Source: Solobacterium sp. (GTDB lineage: Bacteria > Bacillota_I > Bacilli_A > Erysipelotrichales > Erysipelotrichaceae). From it: 50,646 bases of DNA. This document shows positions 19,346 through 27,243 of the stretch, piece after piece. The position numbers were made by a program, and so were the translations under genes. Position 1 is the first letter of the stretch; every line of letters starts with the position of its first letter. The DNA is taken from NCBI GenBank assembly GCA_024693325.1, contig JAILLA010000113.1, positions 1 through 50,646 of the forward strand, given 5' to 3'. The notes beneath the pieces are model-generated. The model did not search any database and was not told where the DNA came from. It saw only the letters and a program-made list of their open reading frames with translations.

Positions 19346-20662
19346 CTAATACTCCAACGGGAACTTCTGTTTGTCTTCCCTGCTGATCTCCTTGCCTAAC
19401 TGTACTTCGATGAGCACCAGTTCCGTATCAGCGATCACGGTATGACGGCAGCCTGCCTGGATCGTAATAACGGATCCGGGTGCCACTGCTTCTTCCATAC
19501 CGTCTACGATCGTTTTGCCTGTTCCTGAAACAACAGTCCAGACTTCATTGCGGTGCTGGTGGCTGTGATAGTTCATACGGTGTCCGGGATTCAGTGTGAC
19601 CTTGACTGTCATGGATTCCCTGTCGACATCCAGTACACGGTAGGAACCCCATGACTTCTCGGCAAACATGATCTGCTGGTCAAACTTATCGACATACGGT
19701 TTGATATAGGAGCTCTGCTGTTTGTCCGTTACCAGGATCCCGTCCGGGCTTGCGGAAATGATGACATGTGAGAGGCCCATAGCCAAAACAGGCACATTGA
19801 GTTCATTGACGATATGTACGTCTTCACATCTGTCATTCATAACACCGTCACCGATGACAGGTTCTTCCATGGCTTCCGTGAGTGTATTCCATGTACCGAG
19901 GTCTTTCCATTCCCCATGGTATCTCATGACCTGGATACTGGGTTCTTTTTCTACCACAGCATAGTCAAAGCTGATCTTTGTCAGTGTGTCATATCTGCTG
20001 TAGAGGTCTTCATAGTCTGTGTAGTCCAGTAATGTTCTGGCAATGTCCAGAACATACTTGAGCTTGTATGCGAACACACCGCCGTTCCATAACGCACCCT
20101 GTGCGATATAGGACTCTGCTGTTTTCTCATCAGGCTTTTCCTTGAATGTCGAAACATAGGATACCTGTTCATCCGTTTTCGGAATGATATAGCCGTACTT
20201 GGCACTGGGGTATGTCGGTTCGATCCCCATCAGGACCAGGTTGGCTTCACCCTTTTCTGCCTGTGCATGGAGCTGTTTCAGTGCTTCAAAGTAGCTGTCT
20301 TCTACATATGGGTCTACCGGGCATACAACGACCGCTTCGTTTTCATCGATCCCTTTGACATCATGCAGGTAAGCAGTTGCCAGGGCAATTGCCGGGAATG
20401 TATCTCTTCTGGAGGGTTCAACAGATATACCGATGTCTTCACCTAACTGGTTATGGATCGCGGATACCTGGGAACGTGAAGTCGCTATGGTCACAGACGC
20501 GTCAGTATCAACGCTCTTGATCTGACGGTATACTCTCTGGACCATGGATTCATATGTACCGTCTTCCTTCTTGAAGATCTTGATAAACTGTTTGGAGCGG
20601 ATGTCATTGGACAGCGGCCATAAGCGTTTTCCGCTTCCGCCGGATAACAGAATGATATTCAT
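19346..20662 (-). CDS. manC: Mannose-1-phosphate guanylyltransferase
   Basis: The enzyme makes GDP-mannose from mannose-1-phosphate and GTP. The N-terminal nucleotidyltransferase domain begins with LLSGGSGKRLWPLS and carries FKEKPDEKTAESYI and GALWNGGVFAY near residues 170-200. The C-terminal domain (about 335-438) is a cupin (NYHSHQHRNEVW, VSGTGK) as in type II PMI-GMP proteins. At 438 residues it is a little shorter than the bifunctional enzymes, and a separate manA lies next door, so isomerase activity of the cupin is uncertain. The start is 6 bp after fcl, with AGAAAGG overlapping the fcl stop. Confidence 0.92.
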   Translation of the reverse strand: MNIILLSGGSGKRLWPLSNDIRSKQFIKIFKKEDGTYESMVQRVYRQIKSVDTDASVTIATSRSQVSAIHNQLGEDIGISVEPSRRDTFPAIALATAYLHDVKGIDENEAVVVCPVDPYVEDSYFEALKQLHAQAEKGEANLVLMGIEPTYPSAKYGYIIPKTDEQVSYVSTFKEKPDEKTAESYIAQGALWNGGVFAYKLKYVLDIARTLLDYTDYEDLYSRYDTLTKISFDYAVVEKEPSIQVMRYHGEWKDLGTWNTLTEAMEEPVIGDGVMNDRCEDVHIVNELNVPVLAMGLSHVIISASPDGILVTDKQQSSYIKPYVDKFDQQIMFAEKSWGSYRVLDVDRESMTVKVTLNPGHRMNYHSHQHRNEVWTVVSGTGKTIVDGMEEAVAPGSVITIQAGCRHTVIADTELVLIEVQLGKEISREDKQKFPLEY

Positions 20663-20668
20663 AATGCC

Positions 20669-21613
20669 TTACCTTTCTGCCCTCATGGGATTGTTCAGGA
20701 AGTCTTCGTATGCCAGACGGATACCGTCTTCCAGTTCTGTCTTGTATGTCCAGCCAAGTGCTGCTGCCTTGGATACATCCAGCAGCTTCCTGGGTGTTCC
20801 GTTCGGTTTGGAAGGATCCCAGAGGATCTCTCCTTCATAACCGACTACTTTGGCTACCAGTTCTGTCAGTTCTTTGATCGTCAGTTCTTTGCCTGTACCG
20901 GCATTGACTGTTTCATTGCCGCTGTAATTGTTCATCAGGAACACGCACAGGTTCGCAAGGTCATCCACATACAGGAATTCCCTTAACGGGGAACCGTCTC
21001 CCCAGCATGTTACACTTGCCTTTCCTTCCAGCTTCGCTTCATGGAAGCGTCTGATGAGTGCAGGCAGTACATGGCTGTGCTCGGGATGATAGTTGTCGTT
21101 AGGTCCGTACAGGTTTGTCGGCATGACGGAAATATAGTCTGTACCGTACTGTGTGTTCAGGTACTCGCAGTATTTCAGACCGCTGATCTTTGCCAGCGCG
21201 TATGCTTCATTGGTCTTTTCCAGTTCACTTGTCAGCAGGCAGTCTTCCTTCATAGGCTGAGGTGCCATACGCGGATAGATGCAGGAGCTTCCCAGGAATT
21301 CAAGCTTTTTACAGCCGTTCTGCCATGCGCTGTGGATGACATTCATCTCCAGGATCATGTTGTCATACATGAAGTCTGCTTTGGCTGTTGCGTTTCCCAT
21401 GATGCCGCCAACCTTGGCAGCAGCCAGGAATACATATTCCGGTTTCTCTTCCGCAAAGAACTTCTCAACAGGCTCCTGTCTTGTCAGATCCAGTTCCTTG
21501 TGTGTTCTGGTAATGATATTCGTATAACCCTGTCTCTGCAGTTCCCTGACAATGGCGGAACCTACCATGCCTCTGTGTCCCGCAACATAGATCTTAGCGT
21601 TCTTGTCCATCAT
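20669..21613 (-). CDS. fcl: GDP-L-fucose synthase
   Basis: This NADPH-dependent epimerase-reductase turns GDP-4-keto-6-deoxy-mannose into GDP-L-fucose. The 314-residue protein is an extended SDR: the nucleotide-binding [16 protein letters not shown] is near residue 10, the catalytic serine lies in FLGSSCIYP (about 107), and the YxxxK pair lies in [10 protein letters not shown] (about 136-140), followed by [20 protein letters not shown], typical of the family. It overlaps the gmd stop by 4 bp (ATGA), so the two are translationally coupled. It is the last committed step of the pathway encoded by this operon. Confidence 0.94.
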   Translation of the reverse strand: MMDKNAKIYVAGHRGMVGSAIVRELQRQGYTNIITRTHKELDLTRQEPVEKFFAEEKPEYVFLAAAKVGGIMGNATAKADFMYDNMILEMNVIHSAWQNGCKKLEFLGSSCIYPRMAPQPMKEDCLLTSELEKTNEAYALAKISGLKYCEYLNTQYGTDYISVMPTNLYGPNDNYHPEHSHVLPALIRRFHEAKLEGKASVTCWGDGSPLREFLYVDDLANLCVFLMNNYSGNETVNAGTGKELTIKELTELVAKVVGYEGEILWDPSKPNGTPRKLLDVSKAAALGWTYKTELEDGIRLAYEDFLNNPMRAER

Positions 21614-22662
21614 AATACGTCAGCCTCTTTCAGTGCTCTTTCTCTCTTTGCAAGCTTTCTGTCATGTTCAGCCATGATGCGCACCAGTTCTTCATAGCTT
21701 GTCTTCTGGGGGTTCCAGCCAAGCACGGTCTTTGCCTTGGTCGGGTCACCCCAGAGATTATCGACATCGGTCGGACGGAACCACTGCGGGTTGACGCATA
21801 CAAGCATCTTTCCTGTTTCTGCGTCATATCCCTTCTCATCCAGTCCTGTGCCTTCCCAGCGGATCGTAATGCCGTTGGCAGCGAATACTTTCTCGGTAAA
21901 GTCCCTGACTGTATGCTGGACGCCTGTCGCAATGACGAAGTCATCCGGAGTTTCCTGCTGCATGATCAGCCACATGCACTCTACATAATCTTTTGCATAG
22001 CCCCAGTCTCTCAGGCTGTCCATGTTGCCCAGTTCCAGGTGGTCCTGCAGACCTTCAGCGATCCTTCCGGCCGCAAGCGTGATCTTTCTTGTAACGAAGT
22101 TCTCACCTCTGCGTTCGGATTCATGGTTGAAGAGGATGCCGTTGACAGCAAACATACCGTACGCTTCACGGTATTCCTTTGTGATCCAGAATCCGTACTG
22201 TTTCGCTACGGCATACGGGGAATACGGATGGAACGGTGTTGTTTCCTTCTGAGGGATCTCTTCTACCTTTCCGTATAACTCCGATGTTGAAGCCTGATAG
22301 ACCTTTGTTTTCTTTGTCAGGTTCAGGATGCGCACTGCTTCGAGGATCCTCAGTACGCCCAGCGCATCGACATCACCGGAATATTCCGGCACATCAAATG
22401 ATACCTGTACATGGGACTGTGCAGCCAGGTTATAGATCTCATCAGGCTGTACCAGTCCGATGATGCGGATCAGTGATGAGGAGTCTGTCAGATCTCCGTC
22501 ATGCAGTCTGATCTTTCCCATCAGATGATCGATCCTGCCTGTATTGGAGATGGATGATCTTCTTGTAATACCGTGCACTTCATATCCTTTTTCCAGCAGG
22601 AATTCAGCGAGGTAGCTTCCGTCCTGTCCTGTAATTCCTGTGATCAATGCTGTTTTAGCCAT
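21610..22662 (-). CDS. gmd: GDP-mannose 4,6-dehydratase
   Basis: The enzyme dehydrates GDP-D-mannose to GDP-4-keto-6-deoxy-D-mannose using bound NADP. The 350-residue sequence starts with the Rossmann motif [20 protein letters not shown]. It carries the catalytic Thr and Glu in [16 protein letters not shown] (about 125-140) and Tyr/Lys in [13 protein letters not shown] (about 150-160). It is the first gene of the operon and has GGAGGT 9 bp upstream of the ATG at 22662. No glycosyltransferase accompanies the cluster in this window, so the fucose acceptor is unknown. Confidence 0.95.
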   Translation of the reverse strand: MAKTALITGITGQDGSYLAEFLLEKGYEVHGITRRSSISNTGRIDHLMGKIRLHDGDLTDSSSLIRIIGLVQPDEIYNLAAQSHVQVSFDVPEYSGDVDALGVLRILEAVRILNLTKKTKVYQASTSELYGKVEEIPQKETTPFHPYSPYAVAKQYGFWITKEYREAYGMFAVNGILFNHESERRGENFVTRKITLAAGRIAEGLQDHLELGNMDSLRDWGYAKDYVECMWLIMQQETPDDFVIATGVQHTVRDFTEKVFAANGITIRWEGTGLDEKGYDAETGKMLVCVNPQWFRPTDVDNLWGDPTKAKTVLGWNPQKTSYEELVRIMAEHDRKLAKRERALKEADVL

Positions 22663-22991
22663 ACTTAAATACCTCCGTACTTTTATACAGATCTACATTA
22701 TCAGATTATGTATGACCATTACAGAAACAATCATGCGTATCAATCAAACAATCTTGACTTTCAAAAGATCAAGTTGGAAACGACATAAAATCCAACTATA
22801 ACAGTGTAATCATAGTGTTCTGAATCTCATGTTCCTTCTTCAAACAAAGAGCGCATAGAAATACTATATGATTCATTAGCATGTAATGTTCGGTTATATT
22901 ACACAAGTTCTGCTTCAAAATACTATTTTCAACCTCATAAAACTGACCATAGTAATATATGGTATAATATATCCATATTAAGGAGATTTTT
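22663..22991. other. Divergent intergenic region between gmd and antitoxin gene
   Basis: This region must hold the gmd promoter (minus strand) and the toxin-antitoxin promoter (plus strand). I see a 7-bp inverted repeat AGTTGGA/TCCAACT (22772-22778 and 22791-22797), which might be an operator or a weak hairpin. AT-rich hexamers such as CATAAT/GATAAT lie near 22697-22710 on the minus strand as gmd -10 candidates, without a convincing -35. A small minus-strand frame at 22796-23005 is not credible. Confidence 0.4.
22963..22985 (+). promoter_or_regulatory. Promoter/operator of the toxin-antitoxin pair
   Basis: A perfect -10 TATAAT lies within ATATGG-TATAATATAT-CCATAT, so the -10 sits in an inverted repeat (TATGG/CCATA). 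It is followed by AAGGAG about 7 bp before the antitoxin ATG. Phd/YefM-type antitoxins usually repress their own promoter by binding such palindromes, so this is a probable autoregulatory site. Confidence 0.6.
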
Positions 22992-23261
22992 ATGACCCAA
23001 ATCATCCCTATTAAGGATCTAAAAGAAAGTGCTAAGATTTCTGAGATGTGTCATTCAACCGATGAACCGATCTTTATAACAAAAAACGGATACGGCGACA
23101 TGGTGATCATGAGTATAGAAACATTTGAAAAATACAAGCGTCTACTGCAGCGTCAACGAATTTATCATGAACTTGCTTTAGCAGAAAAAGACGTCCAGGC
23201 CGGGAGAACTATGGACGCTTATGAATCATTGGATGAATTAAGCAAAAAATATGGCCTATAA
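22992..23261 (+). CDS. Phd/YefM-family antitoxin
   Basis: An 89-residue antitoxin that should bind and neutralise the toxin encoded next to it and repress the operon. The N-terminal half has the Phd/YefM fold signature: PIKDLKESAKISEMC, then PIFITKNGYGDMVIMSIETFEKY. The C-terminal residues (about 55-89) would be the toxin-binding tail. The gene overlaps the toxin gene by 11 bp, the usual coupling in type II systems. AAGGAG lies upstream of the start. It is on the plus strand, opposite to its neighbours, which suggests a mobile module. Confidence 0.88.
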   Translation: MTQIIPIKDLKESAKISEMCHSTDEPIFITKNGYGDMVIMSIETFEKYKRLLQRQRIYHELALAEKDVQAGRTMDAYESLDELSKKYGL

Positions 23262-23562
23262 AATCATTGTGACCGAACGCGCTGCTCAACAGATCGATGA
23301 TGTATTCAGTTATATTGCTGTTGTACTTGCCAATCCTAACGCAGCCAGATCTGTCAGGGATGAACTTCTCACCTCTTACAGGAAATTGGAAATGAATCCA
23401 TTCAGTGCACCTCCCTGTAATGATCTGCAACTTAAAGCCTTGGGATTCAGAAGGATGAAACTGAAAAAACACCAGTATATTTTGATATTTAAGGTCTGTG
23501 AGTCCGATGTAATCATATATGGCTTCTTTCATACTTTGGAAGATTATTCAGCAAAGTTATAA
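23251..23562 (+). CDS. RelE/ParE-family toxin
   Basis: A 103-residue toxin of the RelE/ParE superfamily. The sequence KIIVTERAAQQIDDVFSYI, the middle helix region and the C-terminal GFRRMKLKKHQYILIFKV...VIIYGFFHTLEDY fit the family core (basic residues near 70-80 and a C-terminal HTLEDY, common in this group). RelE members cut mRNA on the ribosome and ParE members target gyrase; sequence alone does not say which. It is translationally coupled to the antitoxin gene. Downstream is an inverted repeat (23777-23825) that could end the transcript. Confidence 0.87.
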   Translation: MAYKIIVTERAAQQIDDVFSYIAVVLANPNAARSVRDELLTSYRKLEMNPFSAPPCNDLQLKALGFRRMKLKKHQYILIFKVCESDVIIYGFFHTLEDYSAKL

Positions 23563-23699
23563 CTGACTGATCCAGATTTCATATTCACCGTATTCAAATC
23601 AATATTTTCATCTGGTCCATGCTGGATTGCTGTTTGCCGGGTCAAAGTGATGATCATTGTTTCAGGGATATGATTCAACTGCTCTTTTGTCAGTTTCAT
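23544..23699 (-). pseudogene. Possible IS66-type transposase remnant
   Basis: A minus-strand frame of 51 codons begins MKLTKEQLNHIPETMIITL, which resembles the start of IS66-family transposases (a LTKEQL-x-HIPE-like opening). It then loses all similarity and runs into the toxin 3' end. I treat it as a weak candidate for a decayed insertion-sequence fragment. It could also be chance, since nothing else of IS66 is visible. Confidence 0.25.
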
Positions 23700-23909
23700 T
23701 GTTTGCTTGGACGATCATTTTACATTTATCTATGCAGATTGTTTGGCAACACTTTCCATGCTGCACTGTTCTCTCAAAAAACCATGGAATTTTCAGAGTC
23801 ACGCCCTCGGTTAGTCCATGGTTTTATATTTACAAATCATCGATAAATCGATCAAAACGTTGATGATACTGCTATCTGAACTTCTCAAAAATATATTGTT
23901 TATTCGTTT

Positions 23910-23946
23910 AAAGAACCGGGTCATGTTCATGTAAACCCGGTTCTTT
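23910..23946 (-). terminator. Family-type terminator retained in the scar
   Basis: AAAGAACCGGGT (23910-23921) pairs perfectly with ACCCGGTTCTTT (23935-23946) over 12 bp. The ACCCGGTTCTTTCGAT edge is shared with the terminators after the 2649-aa and 1862-aa surface genes. Confidence 0.75.
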
Positions 23947-24020
23947 CGATCCTGATACAATTACTTGTTGTTTGAATAGTGATCAGAACATAGTATTCTT
24001 TTGACACCAAGTAAAGTATA
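23910..24020 (-). pseudogene. Deletion scar of a surface-protein paralogue
   Basis: On the minus strand this reads promoter, then last codons, then terminator, with the gene body missing. The extended -10 TGC-TATACT (24015-24020) and a leader fragment with CTTTTGACA (as upstream of the 1862-aa gene) run directly into ATG-TTC-TGA (about 23985-23993), the Met-Phe-stop that ends two of the giant proteins. After this comes the family terminator (AAAGAACCGGGT at 23910-23921 with its 12-bp partner at 23935-23946). The 18-bp operator expected at 24034-24051 is absent. It is best explained as an internal deletion of a fourth paralogue. Confidence 0.6.
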
Positions 24021-24067
24021 GCAAAAAACAAGCGCCAGATAACCTGCTGGATCATAACAGATTGATG

Positions 24068-24664
24068 TCAGTACTTTACTCCGAAGTAATCAAGATATGC
24101 CTTGAACCGATCCTGTGCAGCCAGGCAGGTGTCACGAAGATAACCTTTCTCGTTTCGCCATTCCTGCAGACCGCGGTAATAGTACATCTTCATATCATCT
24201 TCGATAATGAAAGGTACGATCCCGTTCCGAAGACACTCTTTAAAGAGGATCAGTCTACCTACGCGGCCATTACCATCCTGGAAAGGATGGATCGACTCAA
24301 ACCGGTAATGAAAATCCAGCAATTCATCAAAAGCAGCTGTTTCCAGTTTTTCGTAATCTGAAATCAGCTCTTTCATTTTCTTCGGAACCTCCTTTGGTGC
24401 GGCGGTTTCTCTGCCGCCAACCTCATTTGCCAGTTTCTTATAGTTACCAACCGCAAACCAGTCTTTCCTGCTGTCAGAGGTCCCTCCTTTCAAGAGATAA
24501 TGAAACTGTTTGATCATTGTTTCCGTAAGGGGTCGTTTCGCCTGATCGATCATCAAATCTATACAACGGAAATGATTCACAGTTTCCAGAATCTCATCCA
24601 CGTTCACAGAACCGTCCGGAGCATCGATCGTGTTTGTTTCAAAAATATAGCGGGTCTGCTCATC
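24068..24664 (-). pseudogene. fic: Fic-domain protein, 3' part of IS-split gene
   Basis: This is the catalytic part of a Fic (AMP-transferase type) protein; Fic enzymes usually modify protein hydroxyls with AMP. The first residues after the insertion are DEQTRYIFETNTI, and the catalytic loop HPFQDGNGRVGR is intact, including the histidine and the GNGR anion hole. Its N-terminus lies at 26908-27201, beyond an IS200/IS605 insertion. Joining 27201-26908 to 24664-24068 gives one uninterrupted 296-residue frame. A GTG at 24607 could start a 179-residue fragment, but there is no evident ribosome site or promoter in the element end. Such a fragment would lack the autoinhibitory helix. Confidence 0.85.
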
Positions 24665-24916
24665 TGACTGCTCCCGATGACTAAAGTCACGGGTTCTCAG
24701 GAATTATCTGCTTTTCCGGAGTTCATCACGGTCAGAAGTTCTGACCGTATGTTAGCTCAGGCACTGACAGGATCCCTGATCTGTTGCGGAGCTGCTTCGT
24801 ACGAAGGATGCTTCTCCAGCCCGGCCATTTATGACCTGCTGTGCATTTTCGCTTCCGCCTAACGGCTGCACAGTCAGTCAGCCGGATAGTTTTATGAGTT
24901 ATCAGCTCAGTATCTT
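24665..24916 (-). ncRNA. Probable omega (right-end) RNA of TnpB
   Basis: In this transposon family the right end, 3' of tnpB, is transcribed as the scaffold of the TnpB guide RNA, and the bases just outside the element form the guide. The 252 bp between the tnpB stop and the right junction have no open frame and are rich in hairpins. One is a perfect stem ACGGTCAGAA/TTCTGACCGT at 24728-24748, and the end hairpin lies at about 24672-24692. The guide here would be the fic sequence read from 24664 downwards (GATGAGCAGACC...). This assignment rests on position and structure only. Confidence 0.6.
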
Positions 24917-26371
24917 TCAGCTGATATACCAGCTGAGTTTTCCTGTTTCCTGAAGTCTCTTCAGTTCTTTCTTCTGAAGGACGATGTAGTGTTCAAAGTC
25001 TGCTGCGCAGGACTCATAATCAACTGTATCCGGTTTCTCAGAGTCTTTTGAAGAATAAGCAGTATGTCCGGTTATAAATGCAGAATAGAGATCCCGCTGT
25101 ACCATGATCCCTTCGATTTCAAAGGTTCGGACACTGAGATCCTTCTTCACTTTTTCTCCCGTCGCATGATTGATCTGGGATGCACATATCTTTGATGTGT
25201 CTGTATGTATCAGTTCTTTTCCAATGTAATGAAGCTTTCTGTCAAGAATTGCTTCAAACATTGACGGTGCGTGGTTTGCCAGAGCTTTGCCGAACCTCGA
25301 TTTTCTGTTATATCTTCCGTTCTTCTGATTGACGGATGTTTTCTTTGAACGTTTCTGCAGAGCTCTGTAGTTCATTGTTTCGCAAATAATGCACGTGCTT
25401 CTTTCGAGCATTTCATTAGCGAGTTTTTCGTGGGATTCCTTCAGGGAGGCTGCACGTTTTCTGTACAGCTCTCTTCTTTTCGCCCGAAGTTTTCTGTACC
25501 GTCCGGAATACTTCCACTTCAGTTTCCCTCTGAGGATCGATCCGTCATCTTTATAGTTTGACGGATTAGATGCTCTTCTGCTTCGATCCATTGCGCGGCT
25601 GATTCTTCGTATTTCCGCATCTGTTTCCGGTATTTCAGGTGCCAGCGCATGGAGTTGAACATGTTCCGATGACACTTCCGCCACAGTTGAGACTCCGATA
25701 TCCAGCCCGGTGACCGTTTCTTCAGATCCGTATTCATGTTTCTTCGGAGGAATGCCTCGTAAAACAAGCTGGACAAAATATCTAGTTTTCCCTCGTATGG
25801 TTTTTCTTGTCAGACGGACATATTTCAGTCTGCTGCTGCGGAGCGCTTCTTCCGCATAGGCATCTCCCGGTTTTACAGTCACTTCATATTTGTGCTTTCT
25901 TCCGATATACAGCAGACCGTTACGGTAATTCAGTGCAGAATTCTTTGATTTTCCTTCCACCGATGTATCATCATAAACACTGTGGTGCCTAACTCTGTCT
26001 GCTTCATGGAAGCGTATCTTCTCCACTGCCCGGAACGCTTTTGTTGCCTGTTTCTGACATTCGTCTATCCCGACAGTGTCTGAAAAATGATGCTTCATCT
26101 CCGCCGCCTTTTCGTGAAACTGATATTCTGTATAACCGTATTCGATCTGTTTCTGATGAATCTTTTTGTTTCTCCCCGGAACAGACTTGTTTTTCACAAG
26201 CATCTGATATTCCGGGTCCATCTGAAGTCTGTGCAGTCTTTTCAGCGCAGTATCAAGACAGCCGTTATAGATCTGATCCAGTATACGGAAATACTTTTCA
26301 ATAAACTCGCAGTCCTTGATATCAGCTTCCAGAGTAAGAACAAAGGATCTGGTCGTCTCATATCTATGCAT
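24917..26371 (-). CDS. tnpB: TnpB, RNA-guided RuvC-type nuclease of IS200/IS605
   Basis: TnpB proteins are guide-RNA-directed DNA nucleases that help the element persist. The 484-residue protein has the three RuvC motifs: GLDIGVST (Asp, about 223), IICETMNYRAL (Glu, about 330) and VQRDLYSAF (Asp, about 425). Between the last two, where most TnpBs have a CxxC...CxxC zinc ribbon, this one reads TSKICASQINHATGEKVKKDL with a single cysteine, so the metal site is lost. The start overlaps tnpA by 8 bp, with GAGGAG just upstream. The C-terminal extension after RuvC III (about 60 residues) is unusually acidic for the family. Confidence 0.9.
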   Translation of the reverse strand: MHRYETTRSFVLTLEADIKDCEFIEKYFRILDQIYNGCLDTALKRLHRLQMDPEYQMLVKNKSVPGRNKKIHQKQIEYGYTEYQFHEKAAEMKHHFSDTVGIDECQKQATKAFRAVEKIRFHEADRVRHHSVYDDTSVEGKSKNSALNYRNGLLYIGRKHKYEVTVKPGDAYAEEALRSSRLKYVRLTRKTIRGKTRYFVQLVLRGIPPKKHEYGSEETVTGLDIGVSTVAEVSSEHVQLHALAPEIPETDAEIRRISRAMDRSRRASNPSNYKDDGSILRGKLKWKYSGRYRKLRAKRRELYRKRAASLKESHEKLANEMLERSTCIICETMNYRALQKRSKKTSVNQKNGRYNRKSRFGKALANHAPSMFEAILDRKLHYIGKELIHTDTSKICASQINHATGEKVKKDLSVRTFEIEGIMVQRDLYSAFITGHTAYSSKDSEKPDTVDYESCAADFEHYIVLQKKELKRLQETGKLSWYIS

Positions 26372-26765
26372 GTTTCTGCTCCTCGATATAGCGGCGGATG
26401 GTATCTTCAGAAATATGACCGATGGTGCAGCAGAAGTAGCTTCTTGTCCACAGGGAAGGAATTCTGCTCTTCAGCCAGGGAAACTCTTCCCTCAGCAGCC
26501 TTGACGACTTACCTTTCAGAGCTTTGATGAACTGATGAAGAGGAACTCTCGGGTCAAGATCAACGAACAGATGAACATGATCAGGCATAACTTCCATTGC
26601 TTTAATCTCAGCTTCGAATTCAGAAGCGACAGAAAAAAGAATTTCTTTGAGACGTACATCCACGCCGTCCACAAGTACAGGCCTTCTGTATTTCGGGCAG
26701 AAAACAATATGAAACTGGTTCTTATAAACCAATCCTTTTTTGTGCGTATAGTTATCTTTGATCAT
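26364..26765 (-). CDS. tnpA: TnpA, Y1 HUH transposase of IS200 type
   Basis: This single-strand transposase excises and inserts the element through hairpin recognition. The 133-residue protein has the HUH motif in PDHVHLFVDL and the nucleophilic tyrosine in ISEDTIRRYIEEQ near its end; WTRSYFCCTIG precedes it as in IS200-type enzymes. The open frame begins at a TTG at 26774, but the ATG at 26765 (MIKDNYTHKK) is better spaced from AGGA. A TATAAT in TGTTATAATAATAG lies just upstream. Both catalytic motifs are intact, so the element may still be active. Confidence 0.92.
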   Translation of the reverse strand: MIKDNYTHKKGLVYKNQFHIVFCPKYRRPVLVDGVDVRLKEILFSVASEFEAEIKAMEVMPDHVHLFVDLDPRVPLHQFIKALKGKSSRLLREEFPWLKSRIPSLWTRSYFCCTIGHISEDTIRRYIEEQKHA

Positions 26766-26865
26766 AGTGCTCAATTCCTACTATTATTATAACATATTTG
26801 GTATTAGATATCTATGATATATCTAATGTAGGCCCTATGGCTGTACAAATAATAAATGGCGATTC

Positions 26866-26886
26866 CTCCCGATCACTGAAGTGACG
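26866..26886 (-). repeat. Left-end hairpin of the IS200/IS605 element
   Basis: An imperfect palindrome with arms CCCG.CACTT and AGTGATCGGG, nested in outer GGCGA/TCGCC pairing. It is the counterpart of the hairpin at about 24672-24692 near the other end. TnpA of this family recognises such subterminal hairpins as single-stranded DNA. Confidence 0.75.
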
Positions 26887-26907
26887 GGCTTCCTCGCCTA
26901 GCCATTG

Positions 26908-27201
26908 TGATAACCGGCTGCCTTCGATGTGATTGGAATTGTATGTAAGTTCAATTTGTACCTTATGATAGATGCCTCCGGATATTCCGTTTTCCTTTTC
27001 AAAAACCAGCCTTCCAAGAAGATCCTCGGGAATTTGGCGCTGTCTCGGTTTTCTTTCCGGCTTCTCTGCGGCATCTGGAATATTCCAGGTCTTCCCGGTA
27101 ATAAAGGCACCTGGTACACGTCCGTCAGCACAGTACTGACGGACGACCCGCTCTGAGATTCCCCACTTTTTGCTTGCTTCTTTTACTGAAATGAAACCCA
27201 T
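26908..27201 (-). pseudogene. fic: HTH-Fic protein, 5' part of IS-split gene
   Basis: This part encodes the first 98 residues of the Fic protein. Residues 5-45 (SVKEASKKWGISERVVRQYC...GRVPGAFITGKTWNIP) form a MerR/excisionase-like DNA-binding domain. After a basic linker comes IYHKVQIELTYNSNHIEGSRLS, the N-terminal Fic helix. SNHIEG in it fits the [S/T]xxxE[G/N] autoinhibitory motif known from Fic proteins, whose Glu blocks ATP binding. The frame now continues 31 codons into the element and stops at 26812. The catalytic half is at 24068-24664. The start ATG at 27201 has a G-rich GGTGG site upstream. Confidence 0.85.
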
Positions 27202-27243
27202 CCACCCACCACCTATCTGTTCTCTGCAGATTCAATATACTCC

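Larger units (their letters stand above)
23563..24067. other. Gene-free stretch with relics
   Basis: This holds, in order, a possible IS66 remnant, an 11-bp inverted repeat (AAAACCATGG at 23777-23787 with its partner at 23815-23825), and a terminator-plus-promoter scar of a deleted surface-protein gene (23910-24020). No intact gene is seen. Confidence 0.6.
24665..26907 (-). mobile_element. IS200/IS605-family element inserted in fic
   Basis: The element is about 2243 bp, oriented on the minus strand, and carries tnpA then tnpB. Both ends carry imperfect hairpins: CCCGTCACTTCAGTGATCGGG at the left end (about 26866-26886, shown as its two halves CCCGTCACTT and AGTGATCGGG) and the related CCCGTGACTT/AGTCATCGGG at the right end (about 24672-24692). 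There is no inverted terminal repeat or target duplication, as expected for this family. The junctions follow from restoring the fic frame: TTATCA on the left joins GATGAG on the right. The exact ends are ambiguous by the three bases TCA present at both junctions. Confidence 0.9.

Noticed and set aside
22663-22991. Riboswitch upstream of gmd
   Set aside because: Only a 7-bp inverted repeat and AT-rich sequence are seen; no known riboswitch core.
23619-23863. Short plus-strand open frames downstream of the toxin gene
   Set aside because: They have no ribosome site or similarity, overlap each other in two frames and span an inverted repeat.
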